Positions 1 to 9,132 of a stretch of 64,000 bases of DNA are shown here, piece by piece. Position numbers and translations under genes: made by a program. The stretch covers positions 124,001-188,000 of the forward strand of contig NZ_WQLB01000004.1 of NCBI RefSeq assembly GCF_009755355.1. Direction: 5' to 3'. The notes beneath the pieces were generated by a model. That model made no database searches. It was not told the DNA's origin and saw only the letters and a list, made by a program, of their open reading frames with translations. Every line of letters starts with the position of its first letter. Within the stretch, counting starts at the first letter, position 1. The stretch comes from Deinococcus arboris. Its GTDB lineage: Bacteria; Deinococcota; Deinococci; Deinococcales; Deinococcaceae.

Positions 1-236
1 CCCTGCTGGTCGCACTGGTCTTCCGCAGCCTTGACGCCCTGCGCGTGTTTGACGTGATGTCGGTGATGCTGGGCAATGTAAACGCCGCCGCCACATCTAT
101 GACCGGCTACGCCCGTCAGGCCCTGATTGACAACCAGCTGCTGGGCCTGGGCAGCGCCGTGAGCGTGGCGGTGTTTCTCATCATCATGGTGATTGTGGTG
201 ATGTACGTCACCGCCTTCCGCGTGAAGTTCGACTGA
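1..236 (+). CDS. Sugar ABC transporter permease, MalF-like (3' part only)
   Basis: This is the C-terminal end of an inner-membrane permease; the gene begins before the window. The visible frame reads ...FRSLDALRVFDVMSVMLG..., a typical stretch of MalF/ThuF/LacF-type carbohydrate permeases, followed by one last strongly hydrophobic segment (about 20 residues) and a short basic tail ending in FRVKFD. It stops 18 bp before a MalG-like permease, so the two should form the heterodimeric channel of one sugar importer. The substrate cannot be told from this fragment. Confidence 0.85.
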   Translation, partial: LLVALVFRSLDALRVFDVMSVMLGNVNAAATSMTGYARQALIDNQLLGLGSAVSVAVFLIIMVIVVMYVTAFRVKFD

Positions 237-254
237 GGGGCCAGGGAGACACCC

Positions 255-1106
255 ATGAATCTGAAAACGACCAACCCGGCCCTGTATTACCTGCAACGCC
301 TGGCCTTTTATCTGCTGGTGCTGGTGATTGCGCTATACCTGCTGGCCCCATTTTTCTGGGCCGTGCTGACCAGCCTGCGCTCAGCGGGCGACCTGTTCCT
401 GACCCCGGCCGAATTCATTGCGGCGCCCACGACTTTTAACAACTACGTGCAAGTCTTTGGCAACCCCAACTTTCAGCGCGGGCTGCTGTACAGCCTGATC
501 GTGGCGGTGGGGTCGGTGCTGGTCAGCCTGCTGCTCGGCTCGTTTGCGGCCTACGCGTTGGGCCGCTTCCGATTTAAGGGCAAAGCCATCGTGCTGTACG
601 TGATTCTGGCGGTCAGTGTCTTTCCGCAGATCGCCGTGCTGGGCGGGCTGTACACCCTGATTGGCAACCTGGGCTTGTACAACAACCCCCTGGGGCTCAT
701 CCTGTCGTACCTGATTTTTACTATTCCATTTACGGTGTGGGTGCTGACCAGCTTTGTGCGCGACATTCCCGCCGAATTAGAAGAGGCCGCGCTGGTGGAC
801 GGCGCGTCTCCTCTGCAAACGCTCTTTCTGGTGCTGTTTCCGGTCATGATGCCGGCGCTGGTGACCACTGGCCTGCTGGCCTTTATCAACGCCTGGAACG
901 AATACCTGTTTGCCCTGACCTTCACCAGCACCAACCGCACGACGCCTGTGGTGATCGCCAATTATTCCGGCGCCACCCAGTTTGACCAGCCCTGGGGGCC
1001 GATTATGGCCGCCAGCATCGTGGTCACGGTGCCACTGATTATTCTGGTGCTGGTGTTCCAGCGCAATATCGTCTCGGGCCTAACCGCCGGTGCTGTGAAA
1101 GGCTAA
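255..1106 (+). CDS. Carbohydrate ABC transporter permease, MalG-like
   Basis: A 283-residue inner-membrane subunit of a binding-protein-dependent sugar importer. It has about six hydrophobic segments and the cytoplasmic EAA loop ([16 protein letters not shown], about residues 178-193) that docks on the ATPase subunit. Length and the absence of a long periplasmic loop fit the MalG/LacG class. It follows the MalF-like partner by 18 bp with a GGGG/GGGAG-type ribosome site, and a strong hairpin follows it, so it is probably the last gene of the operon. Maltose, trehalose or another oligosaccharide are all possible substrates. Confidence 0.9.
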   Translation: MNLKTTNPALYYLQRLAFYLLVLVIALYLLAPFFWAVLTSLRSAGDLFLTPAEFIAAPTTFNNYVQVFGNPNFQRGLLYSLIVAVGSVLVSLLLGSFAAYALGRFRFKGKAIVLYVILAVSVFPQIAVLGGLYTLIGNLGLYNNPLGLILSYLIFTIPFTVWVLTSFVRDIPAELEEAALVDGASPLQTLFLVLFPVMMPALVTTGLLAFINAWNEYLFALTFTSTNRTTPVVIANYSGATQFDQPWGPIMAASIVVTVPLIILVLVFQRNIVSGLTAGAVKG

Positions 1107-1116
1107 AGACAAACCA

Positions 1117-1151
1117 GAAAGCGCCGCCCAAGGTAATGGGACGGCGCTTTC
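1117..1151 (+). terminator. Intrinsic terminator after the sugar permease operon
   Basis: A 10-bp stem (GAAAGCGCCG with CGGCGCTTTC) encloses an inner 4-bp CCCA/TGGG stem and ends in a short T stretch. It lies between two converging genes, so it may work in both directions. Confidence 0.75.
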
Positions 1152-1153
1152 CT

Positions 1154-1570
1154 TCAGTTCAGGTGGCTTTCGGTGACCAGCGCGGCGCCGTAAGCCACCC
1201 CCACGTCGCGCAGCAGCTGCCGCGCCAGGGTCAGAAGGGCGTCCTCGCTGGTGTCTTCCAGTCGAAAAACCCCCTCTGACCCGTATTCACCCTGAAAGGC
1301 ACCATCCAAACGGCGCACCCGCACCAGCACCTCACACAAGCCCAGCCGCAGCCAGGCTGCATGAAAACTGCCGTTGGGCGGAGGCCGGAGGCGCACCGTG
1401 GGGTCCAGGGTGAAGTCGAGGGTGACGTTGTTGAGCGGGAGGCCCGGTCCGCTGGCCGTTCGCAGGGCGTGGTAGAGGGCATTGAGGAAGGCCTCGCACG
1501 CCCGCTGCTCGGCCTGACGTGCGGCGGCGTGGCGGCGAATAACCGCTTGCAGCTCATCAAATTCGCTCAT
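1154..1570 (-). CDS. Hypothetical protein, 138 aa
   Basis: I do not recognise this protein. It is soluble-looking, starts MSEFDELQAVIRRHAAARQ with a charged helix, and continues into what looks like alternating strands and helices (NVTLDFTLDPTVRLRPPPNG, then EVLVRVRRLDG). There is no signal peptide or membrane segment. Codon use and G+C content match the neighbours, which supports a real gene over the overlapping frames. It converges on the sugar permease and shares its terminator. It may be co-transcribed with the 93-codon gene 24 bp upstream. Confidence 0.65.
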   Translation of the reverse strand: MSEFDELQAVIRRHAAARQAEQRACEAFLNALYHALRTASGPGLPLNNVTLDFTLDPTVRLRPPPNGSFHAAWLRLGLCEVLVRVRRLDGAFQGEYGSEGVFRLEDTSEDALLTLARQLLRDVGVAYGAALVTESHLN

Positions 1571-1594
1571 GGGCGCCAGGCCCGCAGGGGCGGT

Positions 1595-1876
1595 TTAGCT
1601 GTCCTGGCTGTCACTGTCGCCCATGTTGGTGCTGGGCGGGTCGCTGGCGTCCATGCTCTGGGTCATGGCGATGTCCTGCTTGTCCAGCCCCTCCCGGCGG
1701 TAATCGGCTGGGGACTTGTTCTCGGCGTCTACGGCGGCGTCAATCTGGGCTTCAGGGTTCTGGCGCCCCATGAACTGCAGGTCCACGTTGCTGATTTCGG
1801 TCTCGCTCTTGGTGTGGTCCGTGTGGCCTGTCAGGTCGTCAGCCGTGGGGGCCGTGCGGTCGTCGTGGTTGGTCAT
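1595..1876 (-). CDS. Hypothetical small acidic protein, 93 aa
   Basis: Unrecognised. The protein is very hydrophilic and rich in Asp, Glu, Ser, Thr and Asn, with no hydrophobic core visible, so it may be intrinsically disordered. The ATG is preceded by a TAGCGT hexamer 6 nt upstream, as expected for a leaderless Deinococcus transcript, and this decides the start. The gene precedes the 138-residue gene by 24 bp in the same direction. Confidence 0.6.
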   Translation of the reverse strand: MTNHDDRTAPTADDLTGHTDHTKSETEISNVDLQFMGRQNPEAQIDAAVDAENKSPADYRREGLDKQDIAMTQSMDASDPPSTNMGDSDSQDS

Positions 1877-1882
1877 GGCGTT

Positions 1883-1888
1883 ACGCTA
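1883..1888 (-). promoter_or_regulatory. -10 element (TAGCGT), leaderless start
   Basis: Read on the minus strand, TAGCGT is followed by 6 nt and then the ATG of the 93-codon gene. Confidence 0.5.
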
Positions 1889-2270
1889 CCGCGCCTGCGC
1901 TGGGCGGCAGCTGAACGCCTTCTTCATGCAGCTTTAGACGCATGGTCTAACCAGCAAAAACTGACGGCCTGAGTGAAATCCCCCAGGCGCTTTCCATCTA
2001 CCGTGTCTACAGATCGGGCAAGCACCCATAGGCTGTCGAGGCGCGCATCCTTTCAACGCCAAAGCTGACAGTGGCAGCCAGTTTTACCCAAGGGATCAAA
2101 GCTTCCCCCTGACTTCCACTGCTGCTGTCTGTTGAGGTGAAGCTCGTCTCAGAGCCGTTAAATGTAGCTGCTTTGGGTTCCACTGTGGGCGCCTCTTCTT
2201 CCGCAGAGCTGGTGGTACTCCACAATTTTGACCTCAAGACACAACGGCGCCTCCCCTCTTTTCTAGGTGC
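1889..2270. other. Intergenic region, nothing recognised
   Basis: About 380 bp between two minus-strand genes. It has lower G+C than the flanking genes. Short open frames here lack a start signal and normal codon bias. I see no hairpin with a T run, no repeat copy and no RNA gene. Confidence 0.4.
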
Positions 2271-3395
2271 CTACGCGCCCAGCTTCAGGACGCTCTGGTT
2301 GCCGCGCAGCACATATACCAGCACGCCCAGGCCCGCCAGCACGGCGGCGCGGCGTTCGAGGTCGCGCACATCGTCTGGCGGGGCGCTCCACTGGCGCCGG
2401 GGCTGTTCGCCGGGTTCCAGATAGAACCCTTCGGGCAGGGCCACCAGACTGACGCGGCTGGCTGTGGCCCGCGCCTGCAGCGCCTGCTCGACCAGCGCCG
2501 GGGCCGGGTTGGCGCTCAGAATCACCAGATTGCCCCCAGCCCGGATGGGTGGCAACTGTGGGGGGGCCTGGGTGGGGGCCAGGCGGGCCAGGGTACCCAG
2601 AGCCGCGCGGAGCGATTGAGGATCGCGGCCGGTCGGCACCGGGGCCGCGCCTGTCGCCACCGCCACCGGCAGATTCAGGGCCAGGGCCTCCTGCACCAGA
2701 CTGGCGCCCAGGCGCGCGGCGCTGTCGGCGTACACCTCGCCGCCGCCACTGGTGTCCACAAACACCGTGACGCTGCTGGCGGCCGTGCGGTCCAGTTCGC
2801 GCACAGTCAGGGTGCCGCTGCGGGCCGACAGGCGCCAGTGAACGCGGGCCGGCGGGTCTCCAGGCACATACTCGCGCGCGCCTCGCAGGCTGATGGGGTC
2901 GTCCAGCCCCAGGGTGCGGCTCAGGCCCCCCTCACTGAGCAGAGGCCGCAGCAGATCGGGCAGCCGCAGGCCGTGGGTGCCGGGAAACACATCCAGGGTC
3001 GTGGCGGGCGCCTCCAGGGGCGCGCTGTGCCAGAACAGCCCCAGCGGGTCTGACCAGGCCAGGGTGGCGCCCGGCCAGACAAACGTGCCGCGCCGGTTCA
3101 GGCGCACCGTGGTGTGCAGCTCGCGCTCGGTGTGGCCCAGGTGCAGGGCGCCCAGCTGCACCTCCTGCCCCGGCACGACGGCGCGCGGCGCAGGGTCATA
3201 CACCACCACCCGCAGGGGGCGGCGGCTGCGGACTGTGACGCGCACGGTCAGCGGCCGGCTCTGGCCTTCAAAAGCCGTGGCGACCACCTCACGGGCGAGC
3301 GTGACCTGGGGCGGCCGGCGCGACCCCCGCCACAGCGCCAGCACCCCAACCCCCACCAGCGCCAGATACAGCAGGGCGGCCAGCAGCAGACTCAT
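2271..3395 (-). CDS. DUF58 domain protein
   Basis: A 374-residue protein with two N-terminal hydrophobic segments close together (residues 1-25), an extracytoplasmic-type beta region, then the DUF58 signature (REYVPGDPPARVHWRLSARSGTLTVRELD, about residues 188-216) and a VWA-like stretch (VTVFVDTSGGG). DUF58 proteins are regularly encoded beside MoxR ATPases, as here: the ATG overlaps the moxR stop by 4 bp. The exact function is unknown; a role as a scaffold or substrate of the MoxR chaperone is inferred from families with the same gene order. A hydrophobic segment near residue 350 is followed by a short tail. Confidence 0.9.
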   Translation of the reverse strand: MSLLLAALLYLALVGVGVLALWRGSRRPPQVTLAREVVATAFEGQSRPLTVRVTVRSRRPLRVVVYDPAPRAVVPGQEVQLGALHLGHTERELHTTVRLNRRGTFVWPGATLAWSDPLGLFWHSAPLEAPATTLDVFPGTHGLRLPDLLRPLLSEGGLSRTLGLDDPISLRGAREYVPGDPPARVHWRLSARSGTLTVRELDRTAASSVTVFVDTSGGGEVYADSAARLGASLVQEALALNLPVAVATGAAPVPTGRDPQSLRAALGTLARLAPTQAPPQLPPIRAGGNLVILSANPAPALVEQALQARATASRVSLVALPEGFYLEPGEQPRRQWSAPPDDVRDLERRAAVLAGLGVLVYVLRGNQSVLKLGA

Positions 3396-4390
3396 GCGGG
3401 CACAGGCTCGCTGGGCGCCCCTCCGGTGGGGGCAGGCTCGGCGGGCACCGGCTCCTGACGCAGCACTTCCTGCACAATCGCCTCTGCGGGCTGGCCCTGG
3501 AGGCGCGCTTCAATGTTCAGGCTCAGGCGGTGGGCCAGCACGGCCGCCGCCACGCGCTGCACATCGTCAGGCGTGACGAAGGCGCGGCCCGACAGCCAGG
3601 CGAGCGCCTGCGCTGACCCCTGAAGACCCAGGCTGGCCCGTGGCCCGCCGCCCAGAGCGACACTGGCGTGTGCGCGGGTGGCCCGGCTCAGGCGCGCGAT
3701 ATAGTCCTGCACCGCCCCCGAGACAAACACGCCGCGCACGGCGCTCTGGGCCGCCAGCAGGTCAGCGGGTGTCACCACTGCCCGCAGCGAGGTGATGGGA
3801 TGTTCCCCCTGAAGGCGGGCGAGCATCTGCACTTCCTCCTGCACCGAGGGATACCCCACCGACAGGCGCAGCAGAAACCGGTCCAGCTGCGCTTCGGGCA
3901 GGCGGTAGGTGCCCTCGTGTTCCACCGGATTTTGCGTGGCAATCACCACGAATGGCCGGGGCAGCGGGTGGGTCACGCCAGATTCGGTGACCTGTCCCTC
4001 GCCCATCGCCTCCAGCAGCGCGGCCTGGGTCTTGGGCGTGGCGCGGTTAATTTCATCGGCCAGCAGCACCCCCGTAAAGATGGGGCCAGGGACGAATTCA
4101 AATTCACCTGTGGCGGGCCGGAACACGCTCACCCCGGTCACGTCGCTGGGCAGCAGGTCCGGGGTGAACTGCACGCGCCGGAAGCCCAGCCCCAGCGACA
4201 CGGCCAGGGCGCGCGCCAGCATGGTCTTGCCGGTGCCAGGCGCGTCTTCAAGCAGCACATGCCCGCCGGCCAGAATGCCGGCCAGCGCCAGGCGGGTCAC
4301 GTCTTCCTTGCCCACCAGCACCTGGGCAACGCTGCGGAGCACCGCGCGGGCAAATTCGGGGGTAGAAGGCAGAGGGGCAGTCTGGGTCAT
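3392..4390 (-). CDS. MoxR-family AAA+ ATPase
   Basis: A 332-residue ATPase of the MoxR/RavA group, presumed to act as a chaperone for maturation of protein complexes. The sequence shows Walker A (EDAPGTGKTMLARAL, about residues 53-67), Walker B (VLLADEINRATPKTQAALLEAM, about 110-131), sensor 1 (VIATQNPVEHEGTYRLPEAQLDRF) and a C-terminal helical lid. A short Pro/Ala-rich tail follows. It overlaps the genes on both sides by 4 bp, so it is translationally coupled in a DUF4129-MoxR-DUF58 operon. The cellular target is unknown. Confidence 0.95.
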   Translation of the reverse strand: MTQTAPLPSTPEFARAVLRSVAQVLVGKEDVTRLALAGILAGGHVLLEDAPGTGKTMLARALAVSLGLGFRRVQFTPDLLPSDVTGVSVFRPATGEFEFVPGPIFTGVLLADEINRATPKTQAALLEAMGEGQVTESGVTHPLPRPFVVIATQNPVEHEGTYRLPEAQLDRFLLRLSVGYPSVQEEVQMLARLQGEHPITSLRAVVTPADLLAAQSAVRGVFVSGAVQDYIARLSRATRAHASVALGGGPRASLGLQGSAQALAWLSGRAFVTPDDVQRVAAAVLAHRLSLNIEARLQGQPAEAIVQEVLRQEPVPAEPAPTGGAPSEPVPA

Positions 4391-5790
4391 GGGGTGGCCT
4401 CGGGTGGGGTCAAGGTGGGGGCGATGGTCTGGATGGTGTGGGCGGCGGCCTCGGCAGCTTCAGCGGTCTGGTCGGTCAGCTGGCCGCCGTAACGCACCGG
4501 TTCGTACGCGGCGGTCAGGGTGTGCAGGGGCGCGGCCAGGCTGGGGTGCCCGCCGGTCAGGCGCGCCGCATACAGGGCCGGGGTTTCGTGGGGGGCGCGG
4601 CCCAGGCCGGCGTCGGCCAGGGCACCCAGCGCCGCGCGGTAGGCCTGCCGGACCCGGTGAAGGGGCTGAGCTTCGGCCGGGTCAGCGGGCGTGGCCGCTT
4701 CCTCAGTAACGTCGCCGGATAGAGAATCAGGCCGAAGCTTCAGCCGCAGCAGCCAGACGCCCATGGCCAGAAACATGATGGCCGTGAGCCACGGCAGCAG
4801 CTGAAGCAGTGGCAGGAGCGAGAATCTGGCGGCTGTCAGCTGCCCTTCTGGCCCACTGCTCTGCCCACCTTGGATTATGGTCGCTGCTGGGGGGATTGCC
4901 CCGCCACCAGCCCCGCCGCGCCAGAGCAGCACACCTGTGACCAGCCAGGCTATTCCCAGGACCAGTAACCCCACGATCATCAGGAGCTCGGCTGGGTGGG
5001 GGGGGCTCTGGCGCCGTCCCCGCCCCTGAAACAACCGGGCAGCCCCCACAAGGCACAGCAGCCCCGCCAGAAGCGTCAATTCTGCCGGGAAGCCCAATTG
5101 TCCCAGGTCCATCACTGGGGAGGGCTGAGCCATGACCTGCCCACCTGTTCCTCCCCTTTCTGCGCGGCCCACTGGACCAGATTGCGGCCGAGTGTCTGTG
5201 CGCGGCGGCAGCTCGGAGGTGATGGTGTCCAGCTGAACAGCTGACCACACAGGCGGCGCTGGGGGAAGCAACGCGGCCAACAGGACTAGACCGAGTAACC
5301 CGGCCCCCAGCAGACTCCACCAGCCACGGGGGGCCGAAGAGGTCAGGTCTGCCGCTTTCTGGTCTTGCCGCGCCAGGGCGCCGCCAAAAAGAGCCACCAG
5401 CACGAATGGCTGAGGAAACAGCGCCCCTATGAGCAGAGGGGCCAGCAAGCCGCGCCGCTGGCCTTCTTCCAGCGTATTGATGCCCCAAGTCAGGACGAAA
5501 CCCAGGACACTCAGCAGCAAGTACTGTGCGCCCAGCGTCAGCAGATCACTTGGTTGACCTTGGCCTAAGGCGCTGGGCAGCGCGGTCAGGAGGTTCAGAC
5601 CCAGAATGAGCTGGGTAATCAGCACCCGGCCCTGCGCCCACACCGGCCAGCGCACGCCAGCCGCCAGCAGCGCACACAGCGCCGCAGTGGTCCACAGCGG
5701 CAGCGCGCCGGCCAGGCACAGGGGCAGCAGAGCCACGCCGTACCGCAGCCACCGCCCGGCCACAGGCCGCGCCTGCGCGGCGGTCACCAC
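4387..5790 (-). CDS. Membrane protein with C-terminal DUF4129 domain
   Basis: A 467-residue multi-pass membrane protein. Hydrophobic segments cluster in residues 15-175, with two more around 230-300 and one near 335. The cytoplasmic C-terminus (about 385-455) matches the DUF4129 pattern, with RQAYRAALGALADAGLGRAP and HETPALYAARL. It opens a tight operon with moxR and a DUF58 gene. Two GTG codons compete as start; the second, at 5787, overlaps the TGA of an upstream 10-codon mini-ORF (GTGA) and may be the real one. The transglutaminase domain often found in this family is not visible. Confidence 0.8.
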   Translation of the reverse strand: MVTAAQARPVAGRWLRYGVALLPLCLAGALPLWTTAALCALLAAGVRWPVWAQGRVLITQLILGLNLLTALPSALGQGQPSDLLTLGAQYLLLSVLGFVLTWGINTLEEGQRRGLLAPLLIGALFPQPFVLVALFGGALARQDQKAADLTSSAPRGWWSLLGAGLLGLVLLAALLPPAPPVWSAVQLDTITSELPPRTDTRPQSGPVGRAERGGTGGQVMAQPSPVMDLGQLGFPAELTLLAGLLCLVGAARLFQGRGRRQSPPHPAELLMIVGLLVLGIAWLVTGVLLWRGGAGGGAIPPAATIIQGGQSSGPEGQLTAARFSLLPLLQLLPWLTAIMFLAMGVWLLRLKLRPDSLSGDVTEEAATPADPAEAQPLHRVRQAYRAALGALADAGLGRAPHETPALYAARLTGGHPSLAAPLHTLTAAYEPVRYGGQLTDQTAEAAEAAAHTIQTIAPTLTPPEATP

Positions 5791-5816
5791 AAGCGTCCAG
5801 AGTCAGCACCAATCAT
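5784..5816 (-). CDS. Putative leaderless mini-ORF upstream of the DUF4129 gene
   Basis: A ten-codon frame, MIGADSGRLW, whose ATG lies 9 nt after a TATCCT -10-like hexamer. Its TGA overlaps the second GTG of the downstream gene (GTGA), which lacks a clear Shine-Dalgarno. The arrangement suggests that ribosomes load on the leaderless ATG and re-initiate on the GTG. It is one of three similar cases in the window. Translation has not been shown. Confidence 0.4.
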   Translation of the reverse strand: MIGADSGRLW

Positions 5817-5825
5817 GTCTGCCGG

Positions 5826-5831
5826 AGGATA
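5826..5831 (-). promoter_or_regulatory. -10 element (TATCCT) of the DUF4129-MoxR-DUF58 operon
   Basis: TATCCT on the minus strand, 9 nt before the mini-ORF ATG and just downstream of the rpoD terminator hairpin, so the operon should have its own promoter. Confidence 0.45.
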
Positions 5832-5877
5832 CGCGCTCGGCGGCGCCTTGGTTTCCACACTTGCGGCCCAAAAGGGC

Positions 5878-5910
5878 GCCGCCCCGACACCAGTGCAGGT
5901 GCGGGGCGGC
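5878..5910 (-). terminator. Terminator-like hairpin after rpoD
   Basis: A 9-bp perfect stem (GCCGCCCCG with CGGGGCGGC) and 15-nt loop begin 15 bp after the rpoD stop. On the minus strand it is followed by a short CTTTTGGG stretch, so the T run is weak. Confidence 0.55.
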
Positions 5911-5924
5911 AGAGAATCTGGGGC

Positions 5925-7565
5925 TTAATCGAGGAAGTCGCGCAGTTTGCGGGTGCGGCTCTCGTGGTACTTGAGCTTGCGCAGCGCCTTGTTTTCAATC
6001 TGGCGAATGCGCTCACGGGTCACGCTGAAGCGCTGGCCCACTTCTTCCAGCGTGTGCTCGCGGCCATCTACGAGGCCCTTGCGGAACTTCAGGACCATCG
6101 CCTCGCGCTCGGTGAGCTTGGAAAGGGCCTTTTCCAGTTCCTCAGACAGCAGCGTCTTGGCAGCGTTCTCGACAGGGCTGTCGAGGTTCTCGTCGGGAAT
6201 GAAGTCGCCGTAGAAGGAATCCTTCTCATCCCCGATGGGGGTTTCGAGCGACACCGGCTCCTGGCTGACCTTCTGCACTTCCTCGACCTTGGCGGCGTCC
6301 CAGCCGGGGCCCATCGCCTCAGCAATCTCCTCGTAGGTGGCCTCACGGGAGAGTTCCTGCTGCAACTGGCGCGCGGTGCGGGTCAGCTTGTTGATCGTTT
6401 CGACCATGTGCACCGGAATGCGGATGGTGCGGGCCTGGTCAGCAATGGCGCGGTTGATCGCCTGACGAATCCACCAGGTCGCGTAGGTGGAGAACTTGTA
6501 GCGGCGGCGGTACTCAAACTTTTCCACCGCACGGATCAGGCCCTGGTTGCCTTCCTGAATCAGGTCTAGAAAGCCCAGGCCGCGCCCGGTGTACTTCTTG
6601 GCAATCGAGACCACCAAGCGGAGGTTGGCTTCAATCAGGCCCTGGCGGGCCGCGGCGCCGTCTTCCATCTGACGCATCAGGCGGCGGCGGCCCCGGTCAT
6701 CCAGGTCCAGGTCTTCGTCCAGCACCTTGCGGGCTTCTTCGCCCTCTTCAATGCGGCGGGCCAGCGCAATCTCTTCTTCCAGGGTCAGCAGCGGCACCCG
6801 GCCGATTTCATGCAGATACTGGCGCACCGGGTCGTTGGACACCGCGCGCGGCATGTCGTCGAAGTATTTTTCCTCGTCGTCATCCTGCGCGGCGGCGGCT
6901 GTGGTGCCTTCCTCGCCTTCCTCGCTCTCGGCGTCTTCCTCGTCATCGTCGAGGTCCTGCACCTCAATGCTCTGACCGGCCAGGAACAGCTGCATGTCCT
7001 CGAAGGCGTCGGGGCTTTCGGGGTCCAGCCCCGCCGCTTCCAGGGCGGCGGCCAGGGCTGTGGCGATGTCCTCGCTGGACAGCACGCCCGCTGCGCGGCC
7101 CGCCTTCAGCAGTTCCTGAATGCTGGGATGCGCGTAGTAGGGCTTCTCGGCGGGGCCACCCTTGACAGGCACGGCCGGTTTGGCACTCTTGGCTGGTTTG
7201 GCGGCCTTGGCACTGGCTTTGGTCGCTGGGGCGGCCTCCACAGGCGCCACAGGGCCCTCAGCAGGCAGGTCAGCGCTGGCCTCTGCGGCAGCCGCCTTGG
7301 GCTTGGCCTCTGCTTTCTTCGTGGGCTTGGGGGCCGCCTTGGCGGTGGCCTTGGGGGCCGGCTTTTTGGCAGGCGCCTCGGGTTTTTCGGCCGCCGCGGG
7401 CTTGGCAGCCTGTGGGGCAGCCTTGGCCGGAACAGGCGCGCTGTCGGAAGCAGGCTTGGGCGCACCCACACGGGCACGGGTGCGAACAGCGGCGGCTTTG
7501 GGCGCGGCGCCGTCAGGCTCGGGCGCGTCAACTTTCTTGCGGGTGCGAACGGGAGAATCTGCCAT
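5925..7565 (-). CDS. rpoD: RNA polymerase housekeeping sigma factor RpoD/SigA
   Basis: The 546-residue primary sigma-70 factor. Residues 1-140 are a low-complexity Ala/Pro/Lys-rich extension, followed by a region 1.1-like segment (about 142-200) and an acidic run (about 203-235). Then come region 1.2 ([12 protein letters not shown]), region 2 ([27 protein letters not shown] and [18 protein letters not shown]), region 3 and region 4.2 ([20 protein letters not shown]). The full set of regions and the RQAINRAI motif separate it from alternative sigma factors. The ATG has a good AGGAGG site 4 nt upstream. The extension is typical in kind for Deinococcus/Thermus sigma factors. Confidence 0.97.
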   Translation of the reverse strand: MADSPVRTRKKVDAPEPDGAAPKAAAVRTRARVGAPKPASDSAPVPAKAAPQAAKPAAAEKPEAPAKKPAPKATAKAAPKPTKKAEAKPKAAAAEASADLPAEGPVAPVEAAPATKASAKAAKPAKSAKPAVPVKGGPAEKPYYAHPSIQELLKAGRAAGVLSSEDIATALAAALEAAGLDPESPDAFEDMQLFLAGQSIEVQDLDDDEEDAESEEGEEGTTAAAAQDDDEEKYFDDMPRAVSNDPVRQYLHEIGRVPLLTLEEEIALARRIEEGEEARKVLDEDLDLDDRGRRRLMRQMEDGAAARQGLIEANLRLVVSIAKKYTGRGLGFLDLIQEGNQGLIRAVEKFEYRRRYKFSTYATWWIRQAINRAIADQARTIRIPVHMVETINKLTRTARQLQQELSREATYEEIAEAMGPGWDAAKVEEVQKVSQEPVSLETPIGDEKDSFYGDFIPDENLDSPVENAAKTLLSEELEKALSKLTEREAMVLKFRKGLVDGREHTLEEVGQRFSVTRERIRQIENKALRKLKYHESRTRKLRDFLD

Positions 7566-7914
7566 GCGGCCTCCTGTGGGGGTGCGTCTTGGGGCGGGGA
7601 CATGCGGGCGGCGCGTGGGCAGGCACCCGGCGTCAGAACGGGTCAGTCTAGCAAACAGCGGCGCAGGGCGGGGGCAGCGAAGAAGCGGCGCGGAGCACAG
7701 TCACCGGGAGGCCAGTCAGGGTGGTCATCAGGTCTCCTCTGGCAGAGACGAGCCGCACGCGGCGCAGCTGGTGCGGCCCGAACAACCTGGAGCGCCCTGG
7801 GCAAGATGTCAGGCCAGGCGGCAACACTCGGAGCAGGGACAAGAGAGGCGGCGCAACACCAGAGCCGGGGCCAACAGGAAGATTACGAGGGAACCGGTCT
7901 ACAGGTTCCCACAC
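7566..7914. other. rpoD upstream region, includes one copy of a 45-bp GC-rich motif
   Basis: About 350 bp between two minus-strand genes, which should contain the rpoD promoter. Around 7753-7795 there is a motif (GCCGCA...GTGCGGCC.GAA.CA.C.TGGAG) resembling two direct repeats at about 10562-10608 and 10650-10692. I see no clear -35/-10 pair. Confidence 0.3.
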
Positions 7915-9132
7915 TCAGGCCGGGCGTGTGACGCTCAGAATCTTAAAGCCGCCTTCACGCCGCCGCTCACTGACTGCGCCGAGAGCCGCCAGGTCGCGCT
8001 CGTAAGGCAGCGGCTCGTTGGCCACCAGATACAGGGTGCCGCCGGGGCGCAGGCGGCGGGCAGCGGCCGCCATGAATTCCCGCGCCACATCCAGCACCAC
8101 GCCGCGCCCCACATGAAAGGGCGGGTTGGTCAGGATGAGGTCGAAGGTGCGCTCTCCCAGGTCGGCGTCCACATCCGAATGAATGACCTCGCCGCTCAGG
8201 CCGCTGGCGTGCAGGGTGGCCTGGGCGCTGCGCACGCTGGCCAGGTCGCCATCCACCAGCACGGCCCGCGCGCCGCGCCGGGCGGCCCAGGCGCCGATCA
8301 GGCCGGTGCCGCAGCCCAGGTCCAGCAGGTCGCGGTTCTCCACCTCCAAGTCAGCCAGGGTGTCCAGCAGCAGGGCGGTGGCCTTGTCAGGCCGGGCGGC
8401 ACTGAAGACGCCGGGGCCGCCCACCACCGTGACGCCGTAGGCCTCGTAGCCCTCGGGGGCGGGCAGTGGGGGCGTGGGGCCGGGGCGGCGCACCAGCCGC
8501 GCCACCCGCATCCCGCCGTCGCGGGCCACGGTCTCGCCGGCCCCGAAGGCCGCGCCGGCCTGACGGACGTAACGGTCAAAGCCTTTGTCACGGTCGCCGG
8601 CCAGGTACAGGGTGCCGCCGGGCGGCGTGCAGGCGTGCGCCCAGGCCACCTGCGCGGCGGCGTAGGCATTGCCCCGGTCCCCGGCCAGCACCAGCGCCAC
8701 TGTGCGGGCACGTTCGGGCCAGCGCCCGGTCAGGGGGTCGCCGGGCACGGCCGGTTCCGAGTCCAGGCCAGCGGCCCGCAGCGCGCCCAGGGCGGCAGCG
8801 CTGCCCTCCACGGCGCGCAGGGTCACGCCGGGCAAGCTGGCCAGCAGCCCGCCCATGGCACTCAGGTCGAGCACCTCGCCCCTCACGCGGTCTTTTTTCA
8901 TGGTCTGGGCCAGCAGCGCCTGGGCGTCGTCAATGCCGGGAAAGCCGCGCACGCCGCTTTTGGTCAGGGGCGCAGCCAAACCCTCCAGGCGGGGCGGCAG
9001 GAGGGCGGGCCGCACCTCGGCGTAGGGATGGTCGGAGGGCACCGGGCGGGCGGAGGGCCGGCCAGGAGCGTCGGGTTTCTGAAAGCGGATTTTCTGCCGG
9101 GGCCTGCGGGTCACGGGTACAGAGTGGCACAT
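7915..9132 (-). CDS. Class I SAM methyltransferase, RsmC/RlmG-like
   Basis: A protein of about 405 residues that probably methylates a guanine N2 in ribosomal RNA. The C-terminal half has motif I (DLGCGTGLIGAWAARRGA), the acidic motif II (VLVDGDL) and the catalytic NPPF tetrapeptide in ILTNPPFHVGRG, the mark of N2-guanine and other exocyclic amino methyltransferases. The N-terminal half looks like the degenerate methyltransferase-like domain of RsmC/RlmG. The frame is open to a GTG at 9189, but the extra 19 residues are unlike the rest, so I prefer the ATG at 9132. RsmC versus RlmG cannot be decided here. Confidence 0.85.
   Translation of the reverse strand: MCHSVPVTRRPRQKIRFQKPDAPGRPSARPVPSDHPYAEVRPALLPPRLEGLAAPLTKSGVRGFPGIDDAQALLAQTMKKDRVRGEVLDLSAMGGLLASLPGVTLRAVEGSAAALGALRAAGLDSEPAVPGDPLTGRWPERARTVALVLAGDRGNAYAAAQVAWAHACTPPGGTLYLAGDRDKGFDRYVRQAGAAFGAGETVARDGGMRVARLVRRPGPTPPLPAPEGYEAYGVTVVGGPGVFSAARPDKATALLLDTLADLEVENRDLLDLGCGTGLIGAWAARRGARAVLVDGDLASVRSAQATLHASGLSGEVIHSDVDADLGERTFDLILTNPPFHVGRGVVLDVAREFMAAAARRLRPGGTLYLVANEPLPYERDLAALGAVSERRREGGFKILSVTRPA

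Noticed and set aside
36..236. Complete small gene starting at position 45
   Set aside because: The frame continues to the left edge with permease-like sequence (FRSLDALRVFDVM), so it is the end of a larger gene.
2007..2237. 76-codon minus-strand frame in the gap before the DUF58 gene
   Set aside because: No start signal, no similarity, and codon use unlike the neighbours.
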